A DNA stretch of 45,663 bases from Gammaproteobacteria bacterium (GTDB lineage: Bacteria; Pseudomonadota; Gammaproteobacteria; Pseudomonadales; Azotimanducaceae). The position numbers were made by a program, and so were the translations under genes. The notes beneath the pieces are model-generated. The model was not told where the DNA came from. It searched no databases and was given only the letters and a program-made list of their open reading frames with translations. Every line of letters begins with the position of its first letter. Positions within the stretch are counted from its first letter, which is position 1. The stretch is from the NCBI GenBank assembly GCA_009845835.1, contig VXYV01000017.1:1-45663 (forward strand), read 5' to 3'. Below, one piece after another: positions 29,157-38,193 of this stretch.

Positions 29157-29467
29157 GCCCGGGTGGCGAAATAGGTAGACGCAAGGGACTTAAGCAAAAA
29201 TTTTGAGCACTCAGGTGGCAACACCTCCAGTGAATGGAGTCAAATTCGGGGAAACCTTAGACAATAAGTCTGGCAATCCCGAGCTAAGCGTCGCGTTTTG
29301 TTAAACGTGTTGAAAGTGTAGAGACTTGACGGCTCCCCCTCACCTTCATGAGGTGAAGAGAAAGTCCAGACCACAAACGATGGATTACGTCGGCGGCGAA
29401 AGTCGTAGTGGTAAGAAAATCCCTCGGAGGTAACTCCGTGCCGGTTCGATTCCGGCCTCGGGCACCA
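29157..29467 (+). tRNA. tRNA-Leu(UAA) interrupted by a group I intron, CCA encoded
   Basis: Exon 1 is 29157-29191 and exon 2 is 29416-29467. Joined they give an 87-nt class II tRNA with acceptor GCCCGGG/CTCGGGC (one G-U), anticodon stem GGGA/TCCC, loop CTTAAAA (anticodon UAA), long variable arm, T arm GGTTCGATTCC and encoded CCA. The intron splits the anticodon loop after U34, the site used by the cyanobacterial and plastid tRNA-Leu intron. The 3' end abuts the stop codon of the converging hydantoinase gene with no base between. Confidence 0.95.
29192..29415 (+). ncRNA. Self-splicing group I intron (IC3-like), 224 nt
   Basis: The catalytic core elements are readable. P is AATTCGGGGAAACC (29243-29256), Q is GGCAATCCCGAGC (29272-29284), R is GTGTAGAGACTTGACGG (29316-29332) and S is AAGAGAAAGTCCA (29356-29368). 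GACTT and AAGTC form P7. P1 forms between exon CTT and the guide GAG (29205-29207), giving the required U-G pair at the 5' splice site. P2 has a GCAA tetraloop (29214-29225) and P8 is CACCT/AGGTG (29341-29355). The intron ends in G (29415). No homing endonuclease is encoded. It resembles the cyanobacterial tRNA-Leu intron. Confidence 0.93.
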
Positions 29468-31141
29468 TTAGCTGCTTTCCTTGTCCACCGAGCCATGAAA
29501 TTGATACACGGATGTTGCTTGCTCGGCGGAAACTAACTCTTCCATCAAATCATTCTCCACTAACTTACGATCCCTATCAGTTGGTTTACCTAGACCGCCT
29601 CCACCCGGAGTTTCCATAACCAAAGTAGCCCCCGAAGGAATATATTCTTTACCCTTACCTGCATATTCTTCTCCGTCTCTCAGGTAAACTCGACCAAGAC
29701 TACCGGCGTTAGCACCGTTTCTTCCCAGGGCAGCATGTTTTACTCTTTCAAACATTTTCGAAATCTCAAAGGGTGCTCGATGCCTATGTTGAATTTCGAT
29801 CACTTGCCCTAACCCACCTCGAAACTGCCCCGGTCCCCCAGTATCAGGTAAAAATTCTCGTTTCAAAAAGATCAATGGTGAAGTAACCTCATTCACTTCT
29901 GTTGAAGTGGTACGTACCCCTGAAGGGAATGCCGTTGTCGACAACCCATCCTTACCATTTCTCGCACCGGTGCCACCATTAAAGATTGGATTTACAACAA
30001 ATGGTGGAGCATCGAAATTTCTACTTGCTATGGGCGAATTCATCAATACCGGGTTCCATATACAAGAAGCGCCCTCACAAGGGACTTGATCTTTTAGTAC
30101 TTGACTTAAGCACCCGATCACAACGTCGGGAAGCATTTGCCCGATCGCATGACGTGCAGAAACTGCACAAGGTGGTTCTGCATTGAGTATCGATCCCTTG
30201 GAGGCTCGAACACTAATAGTCGATAATGATCCCGCATTGTTCGGAATATCGTTTCCAACAAGGCATCGAACCCCAAAACAAGCATAAGCCTCAGCATAAG
30301 GTAAAGGTACATTAATACCGTACTGAGAGATAGGTGAAGTCCCATCAAAGTCAATTTCGATGCAATTTTGCTTGATAGTCAATGAACATTGCAGATGTAT
30401 AGGTCGATCGTAGCCATCAATATTCATCGAATAGCAATGAGTTCCCGGTGCTAATTTATTAATCTCCGCTTGCATCGCTTCCTTGGAAATTTTTAATATC
30501 GAATTTCCAATTTCATCGAATCTTTTGATACCAAACTCTTCACAGGCTTGAATGAGTTTCTGCGACCCAAACTCATTGCAGGCCGCGAGTGAATACAAAT
30601 CACCCTCGGCCACTACAGGATCGCGGACATTGGCTTTGACTAGTTGGATGAGTGATTCGTTCACTACACCTTCACGAAACAAGTACATGATCGGAATCCG
30701 AATCCCTTCTTCATACACATCGTTTGCATCCGGACCAAACCCTCTACCGCCTACGTCAGCAATGTGACTTGTGGAGGCGAATAAGGCGACCACTTGCCCG
30801 TTCACAAATGTAGGTGTTACTAAGGTGAAATCGTTAAGATGTCCTGTCGCTAACCATGGATCATTGGTAATTAAAACGTCCCCGGGTTTCATGGCGCTAA
30901 TTGGTACTACTTGCAGAAAATGCGGTACCGCCTGGGCCATGGCATTGACATGACCAGGTGTTCCCGTAACGGCTTGCGCTAACATATTCCCATGAGTATC
31001 AAACACTCCAGCGGAAAGATCGCCCGCTTCACGAACAACCGGTGAAAACGCCGTACGCATCAAGGCCTGCGCTTGATCTTCGACAATCGCCAACAAACGA
31101 TCCCAAACTAACTGTCGATTAAACGCCTGTGATCCCTTCAT
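29468..31141 (-). CDS. Hydantoinase/oxoprolinase family, subunit B (HyuB-like)
   Basis: This 557-residue protein has the HyuB layout: an N-terminal segment AFSPVVREAGDLSAGVFD, ITNDPWLATGHLNDFTLVTP (about 91-110), HIADVGGRGFG with nearby acidic residues, and a C-terminal glycine-rich loop TPGGGGLGKPTDRD. With HyuA it forms an ATP-using amidohydrolase that opens cyclic amides such as N-methylhydantoin or 5-oxoproline, or a related carboxylase. The substrate cannot be told from sequence. Its ATG overlaps the HyuA stop as ATGA, so the subunits are translationally coupled. Its own stop abuts the 3' end of tRNA-Leu(UAA). Confidence 0.88.
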   Translation of the reverse strand: MKGSQAFNRQLVWDRLLAIVEDQAQALMRTAFSPVVREAGDLSAGVFDTHGNMLAQAVTGTPGHVNAMAQAVPHFLQVVPISAMKPGDVLITNDPWLATGHLNDFTLVTPTFVNGQVVALFASTSHIADVGGRGFGPDANDVYEEGIRIPIMYLFREGVVNESLIQLVKANVRDPVVAEGDLYSLAACNEFGSQKLIQACEEFGIKRFDEIGNSILKISKEAMQAEINKLAPGTHCYSMNIDGYDRPIHLQCSLTIKQNCIEIDFDGTSPISQYGINVPLPYAEAYACFGVRCLVGNDIPNNAGSLSTISVRASKGSILNAEPPCAVSARHAIGQMLPDVVIGCLSQVLKDQVPCEGASCIWNPVLMNSPIASRNFDAPPFVVNPIFNGGTGARNGKDGLSTTAFPSGVRTTSTEVNEVTSPLIFLKREFLPDTGGPGQFRGGLGQVIEIQHRHRAPFEISKMFERVKHAALGRNGANAGSLGRVYLRDGEEYAGKGKEYIPSGATLVMETPGGGGLGKPTDRDRKLVENDLMEELVSAEQATSVYQFHGSVDKESS

Positions 31142-33198
31142 GTTTCCCTTTCGAGAAGTAAATGATCTGTATCCATTCGTTGAATGTGAAAACCTGTTGG
31201 TACAACTGTTGTGGTATGCGGTTCAACTATGAGTACAGGTCCTTCTATCACAAAATTTGGTTCAAGCGATTCACGTGAAATAACTTTCGCTTTCTTGGAA
31301 CCAGATTGTTCAACGCAGGTTAACTCTCGAACGTCTATATCCATTCCATTTGTCGACGATGCTAAAGTGGCAGAGTTCGTAATATGATCTGTAAAAGCAG
31401 AAACGTTTAACGTCCATGACATGACCTCTAGATCGGCGTTTGGAATGATTTGACCATACATAGATATATAGTTTTCTTCAAATTTCTCACGTAAATTATC
31501 AGCATTTAGCGCATTTAAATCTAGCAACACCGATACTTCGTGTCCTTGTCCAACATAACGAACGTATGCATGTGCGGTTTCATCAAGGGTTTTGCCAACT
31601 GTCGAAGTAATAATAACTGAACGAGCCTCTTCACGCATATCATCGAACACGTCACCGATGAGATTAGAGTCAAAGTGTGACAACAACATATGGCGGCTAC
31701 GTACTACCTCGAACGCGATTGGCGCGCTGAGAAATCCAATCGCCGACCCTACTCCGGCATGAGTTGGGATCACGACTCGTGCTAAACTCATTTTTTCCAT
31801 GAGTCTCGCCGCATGTAAAGGAGCTGCACCGCCAAACGCAATTAGCGTGCGATCATTTAACGATTTACCCCATTCAGAGGCGTGACTCCGAGCGGCTGCG
31901 GCCATATTCTCATCAACTATTTCTGCTATACCAAGAGCAGCTTCAGCATTTGTTAAACCTAAAGGATTCGATACATGAGTCGATACAGCGTTTACAGCTG
32001 CTTCACGATCGAGTTTAATGGAACCAGCTGCGAAAAAATCTTCGTCCAACCGTCCCAATAAGCAATCTGCATCAGTAACTGTTGCGAATTCACCCCCTAA
32101 ACCATAACAAGCTGGTCCAGGATTTGAACCAGCACTTTCCGGTCCAATTTGCACACGATCAAGTTGATCAACTGTCGCAATCGAACCTCCCCCTGCACCG
32201 ATTTCAACCATTTCGATTACCGGGATACGAATGGGTAAGCCACTACCTTTCTTAAATCGGTATACTCGATCAACTTCAAATGAACGGGATAACAGAGTGT
32301 GACCATCGTCTACCAGACACAATTTAGCTGTCGTACCGCCCATATCGAACGACAACACCTTATCTAAGGCGAGCTCTGTGGCTAGCCGTTCAGCGAGAAT
32401 AGCACCCCCAGCTGGTCCAGACTCGACAAGCCTTATGGGAAATCGACGCGCCGTATCGAAACTAGTCAATCCCCCACCCGAAGTCATCATCAAATATGGA
32501 CAGGAAAACCCAAGCTCTCCCAATCGCTCAGCAAGGTTTTTCAGGTATCGCGCCATCAACGGCAGCACATATGCGTTAGCACAAGTCGTGCTTAAGCGTT
32601 CATATTCTCTTATTTCTGGACACACCTCGCTCGATAAACTAATCTCAATGTTCGGTAAACGACTTCGAACCGCGTCTGCGACAATTCGTTCGTGTTTGTC
32701 GTTTACATAGGAGTGTAAAAATCCAATCGCAACACTTTCAACTCTTTCTCGCACAACCGCATCTAATGCCCTATCGACCGACTCCATAGACAAAGAGGTA
32801 AAGATTTCACCCTGTGCATTCATTCGTTCTTCGATCGGAATTCTGAGCTTACGAGACACTAGTGGTCTAGGTCGTTCAATATTAACATCGTACTGCTCGA
32901 AACGATTTTCGAATGCCATTTCAAGTATGTCGCGATGACCAGCCGTAGTTAACAAAGCCGTTTTTGCACCGCGCCGTTCAATCAAAGCATTTGTAGCTAA
33001 CGTAGTACCATGCAGGACAAGTGAAACTTCCTCATAACTAGACCTACTATTTTCGAATATTTTTTGGATTCCATCAATTACAGCATCACTTGGGTCTTGA
33101 TGAGAAGTTAAAATCTTGGTCGAATGAATCCCATCTGAATCTTGTAAAACCACATCAGTAAAAGTTCCACCAATATCGATCGCCAAAGTAGTTCTCAT
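31138..33198 (-). CDS. Hydantoinase/oxoprolinase family, subunit A (HyuA-like)
   Basis: The ASKHA-fold ATPase subunit has 686 residues from the ATG at 33198. A TTG at 33213 would add five residues but is less likely. Phosphate-binding motifs are AIDIGGTFTDVVL near the N-terminus, SFDMGGTTAKLCLV in the middle, and GIAEIVDENMAAAARSH with FGGAAPLHA further on. The family couples ATP use to hydrolysis of cyclic amides together with subunit B, its downstream coupled neighbour. A GGGGAC lies upstream. The gap to the divergent prs gene contains a short palindrome that could be an operator. Confidence 0.88.
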   Translation of the reverse strand: MRTTLAIDIGGTFTDVVLQDSDGIHSTKILTSHQDPSDAVIDGIQKIFENSRSSYEEVSLVLHGTTLATNALIERRGAKTALLTTAGHRDILEMAFENRFEQYDVNIERPRPLVSRKLRIPIEERMNAQGEIFTSLSMESVDRALDAVVRERVESVAIGFLHSYVNDKHERIVADAVRSRLPNIEISLSSEVCPEIREYERLSTTCANAYVLPLMARYLKNLAERLGELGFSCPYLMMTSGGGLTSFDTARRFPIRLVESGPAGGAILAERLATELALDKVLSFDMGGTTAKLCLVDDGHTLLSRSFEVDRVYRFKKGSGLPIRIPVIEMVEIGAGGGSIATVDQLDRVQIGPESAGSNPGPACYGLGGEFATVTDADCLLGRLDEDFFAAGSIKLDREAAVNAVSTHVSNPLGLTNAEAALGIAEIVDENMAAAARSHASEWGKSLNDRTLIAFGGAAPLHAARLMEKMSLARVVIPTHAGVGSAIGFLSAPIAFEVVRSRHMLLSHFDSNLIGDVFDDMREEARSVIITSTVGKTLDETAHAYVRYVGQGHEVSVLLDLNALNADNLREKFEENYISMYGQIIPNADLEVMSWTLNVSAFTDHITNSATLASSTNGMDIDVRELTCVEQSGSKKAKVISRESLEPNFVIEGPVLIVEPHTTTVVPTGFHIQRMDTDHLLLERET

Positions 33199-33270
33199 AC
33201 CAGGTGTCCCCAACGAATTACCTGTTTATTCCCGTTATATTCAATCATGCTGTTGCGATTGGTGTGCTAG

Positions 33271-33282
33271 TCTAAACTTAGA
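33271..33282. promoter_or_regulatory. Small palindrome in the hyuA-prs divergent gap
   Basis: TCTAA-AC-TTAGA is a perfect inverted repeat about 75 bases upstream of hyuA and 100 upstream of prs. Its position suits a repressor site, but no regulator gene is nearby. Confidence 0.2.
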
Positions 33283-33384
33283 TTACTAAAATTAATTCCA
33301 TTCGGAAAGTGAACTCTTAACAAATATAACAATCAACTTATTAAATCCAAATAGGTCGCACAACGTTAACGATTAGAAAGACCG

Positions 33385-34329
33385 ATGCCTAACGACATCA
33401 AACTCATTTCCGGAACGTCGCACGAAGCGTTCACTCGCAAAATCGGCGAACATCTTGGAATCCCCCTCACCGAAACCGAGATCATTCGTTTTGGCAACGA
33501 AAACATCATGTTTCAATGCAAAGAAAACGTTCGTGAATCTGACGTTTTCGTCGTGCAGACGTCTTGCTCTCCTTTATCCGACTATATTGTAGAACTCTTA
33601 ATCATTATCGACGCACTAAAACATGCCTCAGCTCGGCGTATAACCGCGGTACTACCTTACTTTTTCTATGCGCGATCAGACAAAAAAGATCGCCCAAGAA
33701 TATCGGTAACAGCCCGTCTCATGGCAGATCTACTCGAAACTGCAGGTGTTCATCGCGTCTTGACCATGAACCTACATTCTCCTCAAGTAGCAGGATTCTT
33801 CCGCATTCCAGTAGATCAATTGAACGCCACTCCAATGGTCTGTGATACCTTACGCGATAAAGCTAGTTTGTCAAATTCTGTATTGGTCGCGAGTGATGTG
33901 AGTGAAGCCAAAGATGTTCGTGAATACGCTAACCGATTAGATCTACCCATCGCCATCGTTGACAAACGTCGAGTTGACGACGCTGAACGCGCCTTAGCTG
34001 TAGGACTAATCGGAGATGTCAACGGTAAAAATGCCCTACTTGTCGACGACGAAATTGCGAGCGGTGGAACCATGCTAGAAGCCGCGCGGTTTTTGCGTGA
34101 ACATGGGGCACAACAGATCGAAGCTGCTGCAGTACATCCCGTTCTATCCGGTCGCGCAAATGAAAGAATCACCGATTCGCCAATCGAACGTTTAGTCGTA
34201 ACCGACTCGATCCCTATCGATCCCAAAGTCATAAGTGACAAGATTGAAGTCGTAAGTGTTGCCCATTTGTTCGCGGACGCGATCAAAGCTATTCATTCGG
34301 GTTATAGTGTGTCAACACTCTTCAAGTAA
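33385..34329 (+). CDS. prs: Ribose-phosphate pyrophosphokinase (PRPP synthetase)
   Basis: This 314-residue class I PRPP synthetase makes phosphoribosyl pyrophosphate from ribose 5-phosphate and ATP for nucleotide, His and Trp synthesis. Landmarks are ISGTSHEAFTRKIGEHLG at the N-terminus, YFFYARSDKKDRPRISVTARLMADLL, MNLHSPQVAGFF, and the PRPP loop VDDEIASGGTM (about 220-230). Several normally fixed positions differ: the usual DLH before the flexible region reads NLH, and the PRPP loop has EIASGG where DTGG or DTAG is typical. It may therefore be a divergent or second paralogue rather than the main prs. It stands alone, without the ispE-lolB neighbours common in gammaproteobacteria. Confidence 0.88.
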   Translation: MPNDIKLISGTSHEAFTRKIGEHLGIPLTETEIIRFGNENIMFQCKENVRESDVFVVQTSCSPLSDYIVELLIIIDALKHASARRITAVLPYFFYARSDKKDRPRISVTARLMADLLETAGVHRVLTMNLHSPQVAGFFRIPVDQLNATPMVCDTLRDKASLSNSVLVASDVSEAKDVREYANRLDLPIAIVDKRRVDDAERALAVGLIGDVNGKNALLVDDEIASGGTMLEAARFLREHGAQQIEAAAVHPVLSGRANERITDSPIERLVVTDSIPIDPKVISDKIEVVSVAHLFADAIKAIHSGYSVSTLFK

Positions 34330-34336
34330 CGACAAA

Positions 34337-34410
34337 TGGAGGCTGGGGTCGGAATCGAACCGGCGTAAACGGAGTTGCAGTCCGCAGCATGACCACTCTG
34401 CCACCCAGCC
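34337..34410 (-). tRNA. tRNA-Cys(GCA), CCA encoded
   Basis: The minus strand gives a 74-nt cloverleaf. It has acceptor GGCTGGG/CCCAGCC, anticodon stem CGGA/TCCG with loop CTGCAAC (anticodon GCA), a T arm with GGTTCGATTCC and encoded CCA. It follows pgsA, as in the uvrC-pgsA-tRNA arrangement of many gammaproteobacteria. Confidence 0.95.
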
Positions 34411-34479
34411 GAATTTACGTAATTACTCGCTTCCTATAAACAGTGCATTGTAACGTTCAGTTACCTACCGTTATAGCAA

Positions 34480-35061
34480 TTACTTACTGAAAAACTCAGA
34501 CCGAATCGTCGGCCATGCCGCACGCATGTGAACAACCAGCGACCAAAGCGTGAATAGTGTCGCAAAGTACATTAACACAATCCCGATAATCACTAGGGGT
34601 AAACTCAATTTAGGTGGATTGGACAATAAGATGAAAATCGCCAACATTTGCAGAAAAGTCTTTACCTTCGCTAAATTGTTCACAGCTACCTTTGAACGAA
34701 CATTCATTTCTGCCATCCATTCACGCAAAGATGAAATCAACAGTTCGCGCCCGACAATGACAAGTCCTGGTAGAGTTAGCAGTAAACTCCCGAAAGAACC
34801 AATCAACACAACTAAAGCTGCTATAACAGCCAACTTATCCGCGACCGGATCAAGAAATGCACCAAAGCTCGTGGAGATTCCGTACCGGCGAGCAAGGAAT
34901 CCATCGAGCCAATCGGTCAATGACGCAATTGCAAAAACCACACCCGCTAACCAACGATGTTCGTCGGTTACGAGATAGACAATGACAAAAATTGGTACTA
35001 AAGCTATTCGGTAAACCGAAAGCATATTTGGTGATACTAGCGCACGTAATCTAAACCGCAT
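34480..35061 (-). CDS. pgsA: CDP-diacylglycerol-glycerol-3-phosphate 3-phosphatidyltransferase
   Basis: This 193-residue inner-membrane enzyme commits CDP-diacylglycerol to phosphatidylglycerol synthesis. The CDP-alcohol phosphotransferase motif is complete: D50, D53-G54, A57-R58, G67, D71 and D75 in TDWLDGFLARRYG...GAFLDPVADK. Four to five hydrophobic segments surround it. The ATG at 35061 lies inside the 3' end of uvrC (11-base overlap), so the two are coupled. A later Met (residue 13) is a possible alternative start that would remove a short basic lead. The order uvrC-pgsA-tRNA is conserved in gammaproteobacteria. Confidence 0.93.
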   Translation of the reverse strand: MRFRLRALVSPNMLSVYRIALVPIFVIVYLVTDEHRWLAGVVFAIASLTDWLDGFLARRYGISTSFGAFLDPVADKLAVIAALVVLIGSFGSLLLTLPGLVIVGRELLISSLREWMAEMNVRSKVAVNNLAKVKTFLQMLAIFILLSNPPKLSLPLVIIGIVLMYFATLFTLWSLVVHMRAAWPTIRSEFFSK

Positions 35062-36928
35062 TGAAGTGTCCGTAAATGTGCTCGGCTAATTTTCGATTAA
35101 TACCAGGTACCTTGGCAATTTCTGCTGCACTCGCTTGACGAATTGTAGCTACTGAACCAAAGTGTACGAGTAAATTTCGCCGTCGTTTTGGTCCAACACC
35201 ACTAATCGCATCTAATTGGCTACTTCGACGTGCTTTTTGTCGTGCTATTCTGTGTCCGGTAACTGCAAATCGATGGGCTTCATCGCGAATCTGTTGGAGC
35301 AAATGCATAGCTCTACTGGTAGGGTTGATTACTAATTTACCTTTACCAAACTGCCAAATTGTTTCCTTGCCTGATTTGCGAGTTGGATCTTTAGCTATTC
35401 CAAGTAACACTATATCTTCATCGAGCATCACCGAGATGCTTTCATACACAATGTTAATCTGACCTGTTCCACCATCTATGATAAGTATATCAGGTAGCGA
35501 TAAACCTTCGGCTTGCACACGAGTGAATCGACGAGAAACTGCTTGTTCTAGGGCGTGATAGTCATCGCCACGGTTCACTCCAGCTATTTTAAAACGGCGA
35601 TATTCAGACTTCACCGGACCCGTGTGATCGAATACTACACAACTAGCTACCGTTGCTTCTCCTTGTGAATGACTGATGTCAAAACACTCGATCCTTTGCG
35701 GTGGTTCTGATAATCCTAATAGCAACTGCAATTCGATAAAACGATCAGCTTCCTGCTGGCGGGCTTGTATGTAAGTTGACAACGAGTGTTCAACGTTCTC
35801 CCGCACTAATTCCAACCATTTTGCTCGTTTTTTCCTAACTTGAGTGACGACCTCGATCGTTCTACCAACGTGTGTCGACAAGGCTTCCGCCAATATCTGG
35901 CGATCGTCAAAATCCATATGAGTAATCACTGTTCTAGGAATTTCTCGTTCGACACTACCCAAATAAAACTGTGCAAGAAATTTCCCAAGAAACACATTCG
36001 GTTCTAAACCGAGTTCATTCGAAGGAAACCAGTTTCGATGACCGAGCAAACGCCCGTCTCTGATGAACATACCTTGAATACAAACGTGGCTTTCTCGGGC
36101 TGCGACCCCAAACAAATCAACCGAACCTGACGATGTATAGATGGATTGATCTTCCTGCACCTTTCGTAATGACTGAATTTGATCACGTAGTCTAGCGGCC
36201 AATTCATACTCTAAATCGGTGGAAGCCTGGTGCATTTGCTGCTTAAGTTCGTCCATCAGAGTTTGACTTTTACCATCCAGAAACAAAGTTGCCCGACTAA
36301 TGTCTTCGGCATAGTCTGATTCATCAATCATGCCGACACACGGACCACTACAACGATGAATTTGGTACTGTAGACAAGGTCTAGAACGATTTTTAAAGTA
36401 CGAATCTGAACAAGGTCGTAATCGAAAGACTCGTTGCAGTAACGAAATACTATTCCGGACTGCCGAAGCACTGGGAAACGGACCAAAATACGTGCCATGC
36501 TGAGATGTTTTCCCACGATGTACGCGAATTTGTGGAAACACATGATCGGACAAGTAAATGTACGGATAACTTTTGTCGTCTCTGAGCATAACGTTGAACG
36601 GCGGTTTTTCACTTTTTATGAGTGATTGCTCGAGTAGTAATGCTTCAGTTTCACTGTTGACAACGGTATATTGGATGTCTTCGGTTTTTGATACTAGATT
36701 GATCGTTTTGGTCGATAGGCACGTTGGCTTAAAGTACGATGAAACGCGCGCTTTGAGATTACGTGCCTTGCCAATGTACAGAATACGGTTTTCGTCGTCC
36801 ACCAGTCGATAAACACCGGTCCGTGTAGGTAACGCGCGTAAGAGTGCTGCGAGTCTAGCCTGTTTCTCAGTCTGCTCATCGGACAAATTTGTTCGTACTC
36901 GAACGGACTGTTGTTGTGGAACTAACAA
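35051..36928 (-). CDS. uvrC: Excinuclease ABC subunit C
   Basis: This 625-residue UvrC makes both incisions in nucleotide excision repair with UvrB. Domains: GIY-YIG nuclease with GVYRLVD (38-44) and [12 protein letters not shown] (51-62), a cysteine-containing stretch [14 protein letters not shown], the UVR motif for UvrB binding (around 224-258), the RNase H-like C-terminal nuclease ([10 protein letters not shown], then IIDGGTGQ), and tandem helix-hairpin-helix motifs ([24 protein letters not shown]). The first 35 residues extend beyond the usual start, so a later start is possible. The frame overlaps gcdH by seven bases and pgsA by eleven, which supports one operon. Confidence 0.95.
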   Translation of the reverse strand: MLVPQQQSVRVRTNLSDEQTEKQARLAALLRALPTRTGVYRLVDDENRILYIGKARNLKARVSSYFKPTCLSTKTINLVSKTEDIQYTVVNSETEALLLEQSLIKSEKPPFNVMLRDDKSYPYIYLSDHVFPQIRVHRGKTSQHGTYFGPFPSASAVRNSISLLQRVFRLRPCSDSYFKNRSRPCLQYQIHRCSGPCVGMIDESDYAEDISRATLFLDGKSQTLMDELKQQMHQASTDLEYELAARLRDQIQSLRKVQEDQSIYTSSGSVDLFGVAARESHVCIQGMFIRDGRLLGHRNWFPSNELGLEPNVFLGKFLAQFYLGSVEREIPRTVITHMDFDDRQILAEALSTHVGRTIEVVTQVRKKRAKWLELVRENVEHSLSTYIQARQQEADRFIELQLLLGLSEPPQRIECFDISHSQGEATVASCVVFDHTGPVKSEYRRFKIAGVNRGDDYHALEQAVSRRFTRVQAEGLSLPDILIIDGGTGQINIVYESISVMLDEDIVLLGIAKDPTRKSGKETIWQFGKGKLVINPTSRAMHLLQQIRDEAHRFAVTGHRIARQKARRSSQLDAISGVGPKRRRNLLVHFGSVATIRQASAAEIAKVPGINRKLAEHIYGHFNAV

Positions 36929-38097
36929 AATGCTTGAATCCCTGTTTGCGCACGCCCTAAGATCAGTGCATGTATATCGTGTGTACCTTCGTAGGTATTG
37001 ACAGTTTCTAAATTCGTTACGTGCCGAATGACATGGTATTCGTCCACAATACCATTAGCACCATGCATGTCTCGTGCCATACGGGCGATTTCAAGTGCCT
37101 TTCCACAATTATTTCGCTTCAGTAGTGAAATACTTTCTACCGGTAATTGTTCTTCATCGAGTAATCTACCTAAACGCAAACATCCTTGGAGTCCCAGAGT
37201 AATGTCCGTCTGCATATCGACTAACTTCTTTTGAATGAGCTGGTTTGACGCAATCGGTCGACCAAATTGAGTTCGGTCTAAAGTGTATTGACGTGCCGCG
37301 TGCCAACAAAACTCAGCAGCTCCCATAGCTCCCCAAGTTATACCGAAACGAGCGAGGTTGAGACATGAAAAGGCCGAGCCGATTCCTTTCCCGTTAGGCA
37401 GAATACTATTCGACGGTACATGCACATCGTTAAGCACTATTTGCCCGGTGGCAGAAGCTCGCATGCTCATTTTTCCTTCAATTTTGGAAGTAGCAAACCC
37501 TGGTGTGTCGCGTTCCACCAAAAACCCGCAAATTGCACCATCAAGTTTCGCCCAAACCAATGCAAGATCTGCGATGGGTGCGTTGGTAATCCATGTCTTC
37601 GTTCCGTTCAATAAAAAGCCTGATTCGGTCGCGACCGCGATCGTCTCCATATTCCCCGGATCCGAGCCATGATTTGGCTCTGTTAAACCAAAACAACCGA
37701 TTAACTCTCCCGTGGCTAGTCGAGGCAAATATTTCGCTTTTTGCTCTGGGGATCCAAAGGTAAATATTGGATGCATGACTAACGACGACTGAGCACTAAC
37801 CGCCGATCGATAGCCGGAATCGATTCGTTCGATTTCTCGAGTCATGAATCCATAGCTAACGTAACTCACGTTCGTCCCACCATACTCCAAAGGTAGAGTA
37901 GCTCCAAGGAGTCCCATACGACCAAAATCCAACATGATTGAACGATCAAAAGACTCATTGCGAGTATCTTGGATCACTCGAGGCATGAGGTGTTGTGCCG
38001 CAAATTCAGCTGTGGATTCCGCGATCAATCGTTCTTCTTGAGTGAGTTGATCGTTAAGCAAAAAGGGATCAGCCCATTGAAAGCTTTTGGTTTTCAT
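36922..38097 (-). CDS. gcdH: Glutaryl-CoA dehydrogenase
   Basis: This 391-residue acyl-CoA dehydrogenase fits the glutaryl-CoA branch, which oxidises and decarboxylates glutaryl-CoA to crotonyl-CoA in lysine and tryptophan breakdown. Evidence: [14 protein letters not shown] for FAD and substrate binding, [18 protein letters not shown], the [19 protein letters not shown] segment, and [16 protein letters not shown], whose Glu (E370) is the catalytic base. Its stop overlaps the uvrC start, an unusual pairing with a DNA-repair gene that probably reflects compaction. The short gap to pyrF holds a composite hairpin. Confidence 0.92.
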   Translation of the reverse strand: MKTKSFQWADPFLLNDQLTQEERLIAESTAEFAAQHLMPRVIQDTRNESFDRSIMLDFGRMGLLGATLPLEYGGTNVSYVSYGFMTREIERIDSGYRSAVSAQSSLVMHPIFTFGSPEQKAKYLPRLATGELIGCFGLTEPNHGSDPGNMETIAVATESGFLLNGTKTWITNAPIADLALVWAKLDGAICGFLVERDTPGFATSKIEGKMSMRASATGQIVLNDVHVPSNSILPNGKGIGSAFSCLNLARFGITWGAMGAAEFCWHAARQYTLDRTQFGRPIASNQLIQKKLVDMQTDITLGLQGCLRLGRLLDEEQLPVESISLLKRNNCGKALEIARMARDMHGANGIVDEYHVIRHVTNLETVNTYEGTHDIHALILGRAQTGIQAFC

Positions 38098-38155
38098 GAC
38101 ACTACGAATTCTTGAAACTGCTGAACGCTAGATTCCATTATTCTAGGTTTTAGGA

Positions 38156-38187
38156 CGTAGCAACTCGACAAAGTTGACGACCCTACG
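38156..38187. terminator. Composite hairpin between pyrF and gcdH
   Basis: Outer CGTAG/CTACG (38156-38160 with 38183-38187) encloses inner CAACT/AGTTG (38161-38165 with 38172-38176). It lies just past the pyrF stop on the minus strand. No U-rich tail follows, so termination is uncertain. Confidence 0.25.
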
Positions 38188-38193
38188 CTGAAT

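Noticed and set aside
33816-34286. A 156-codon minus-strand frame opposite prs
   Set aside because: It is antisense to a clear enzyme gene and has low-complexity Ser, Arg and Ala content typical of a shadow frame, with no ribosome binding site.
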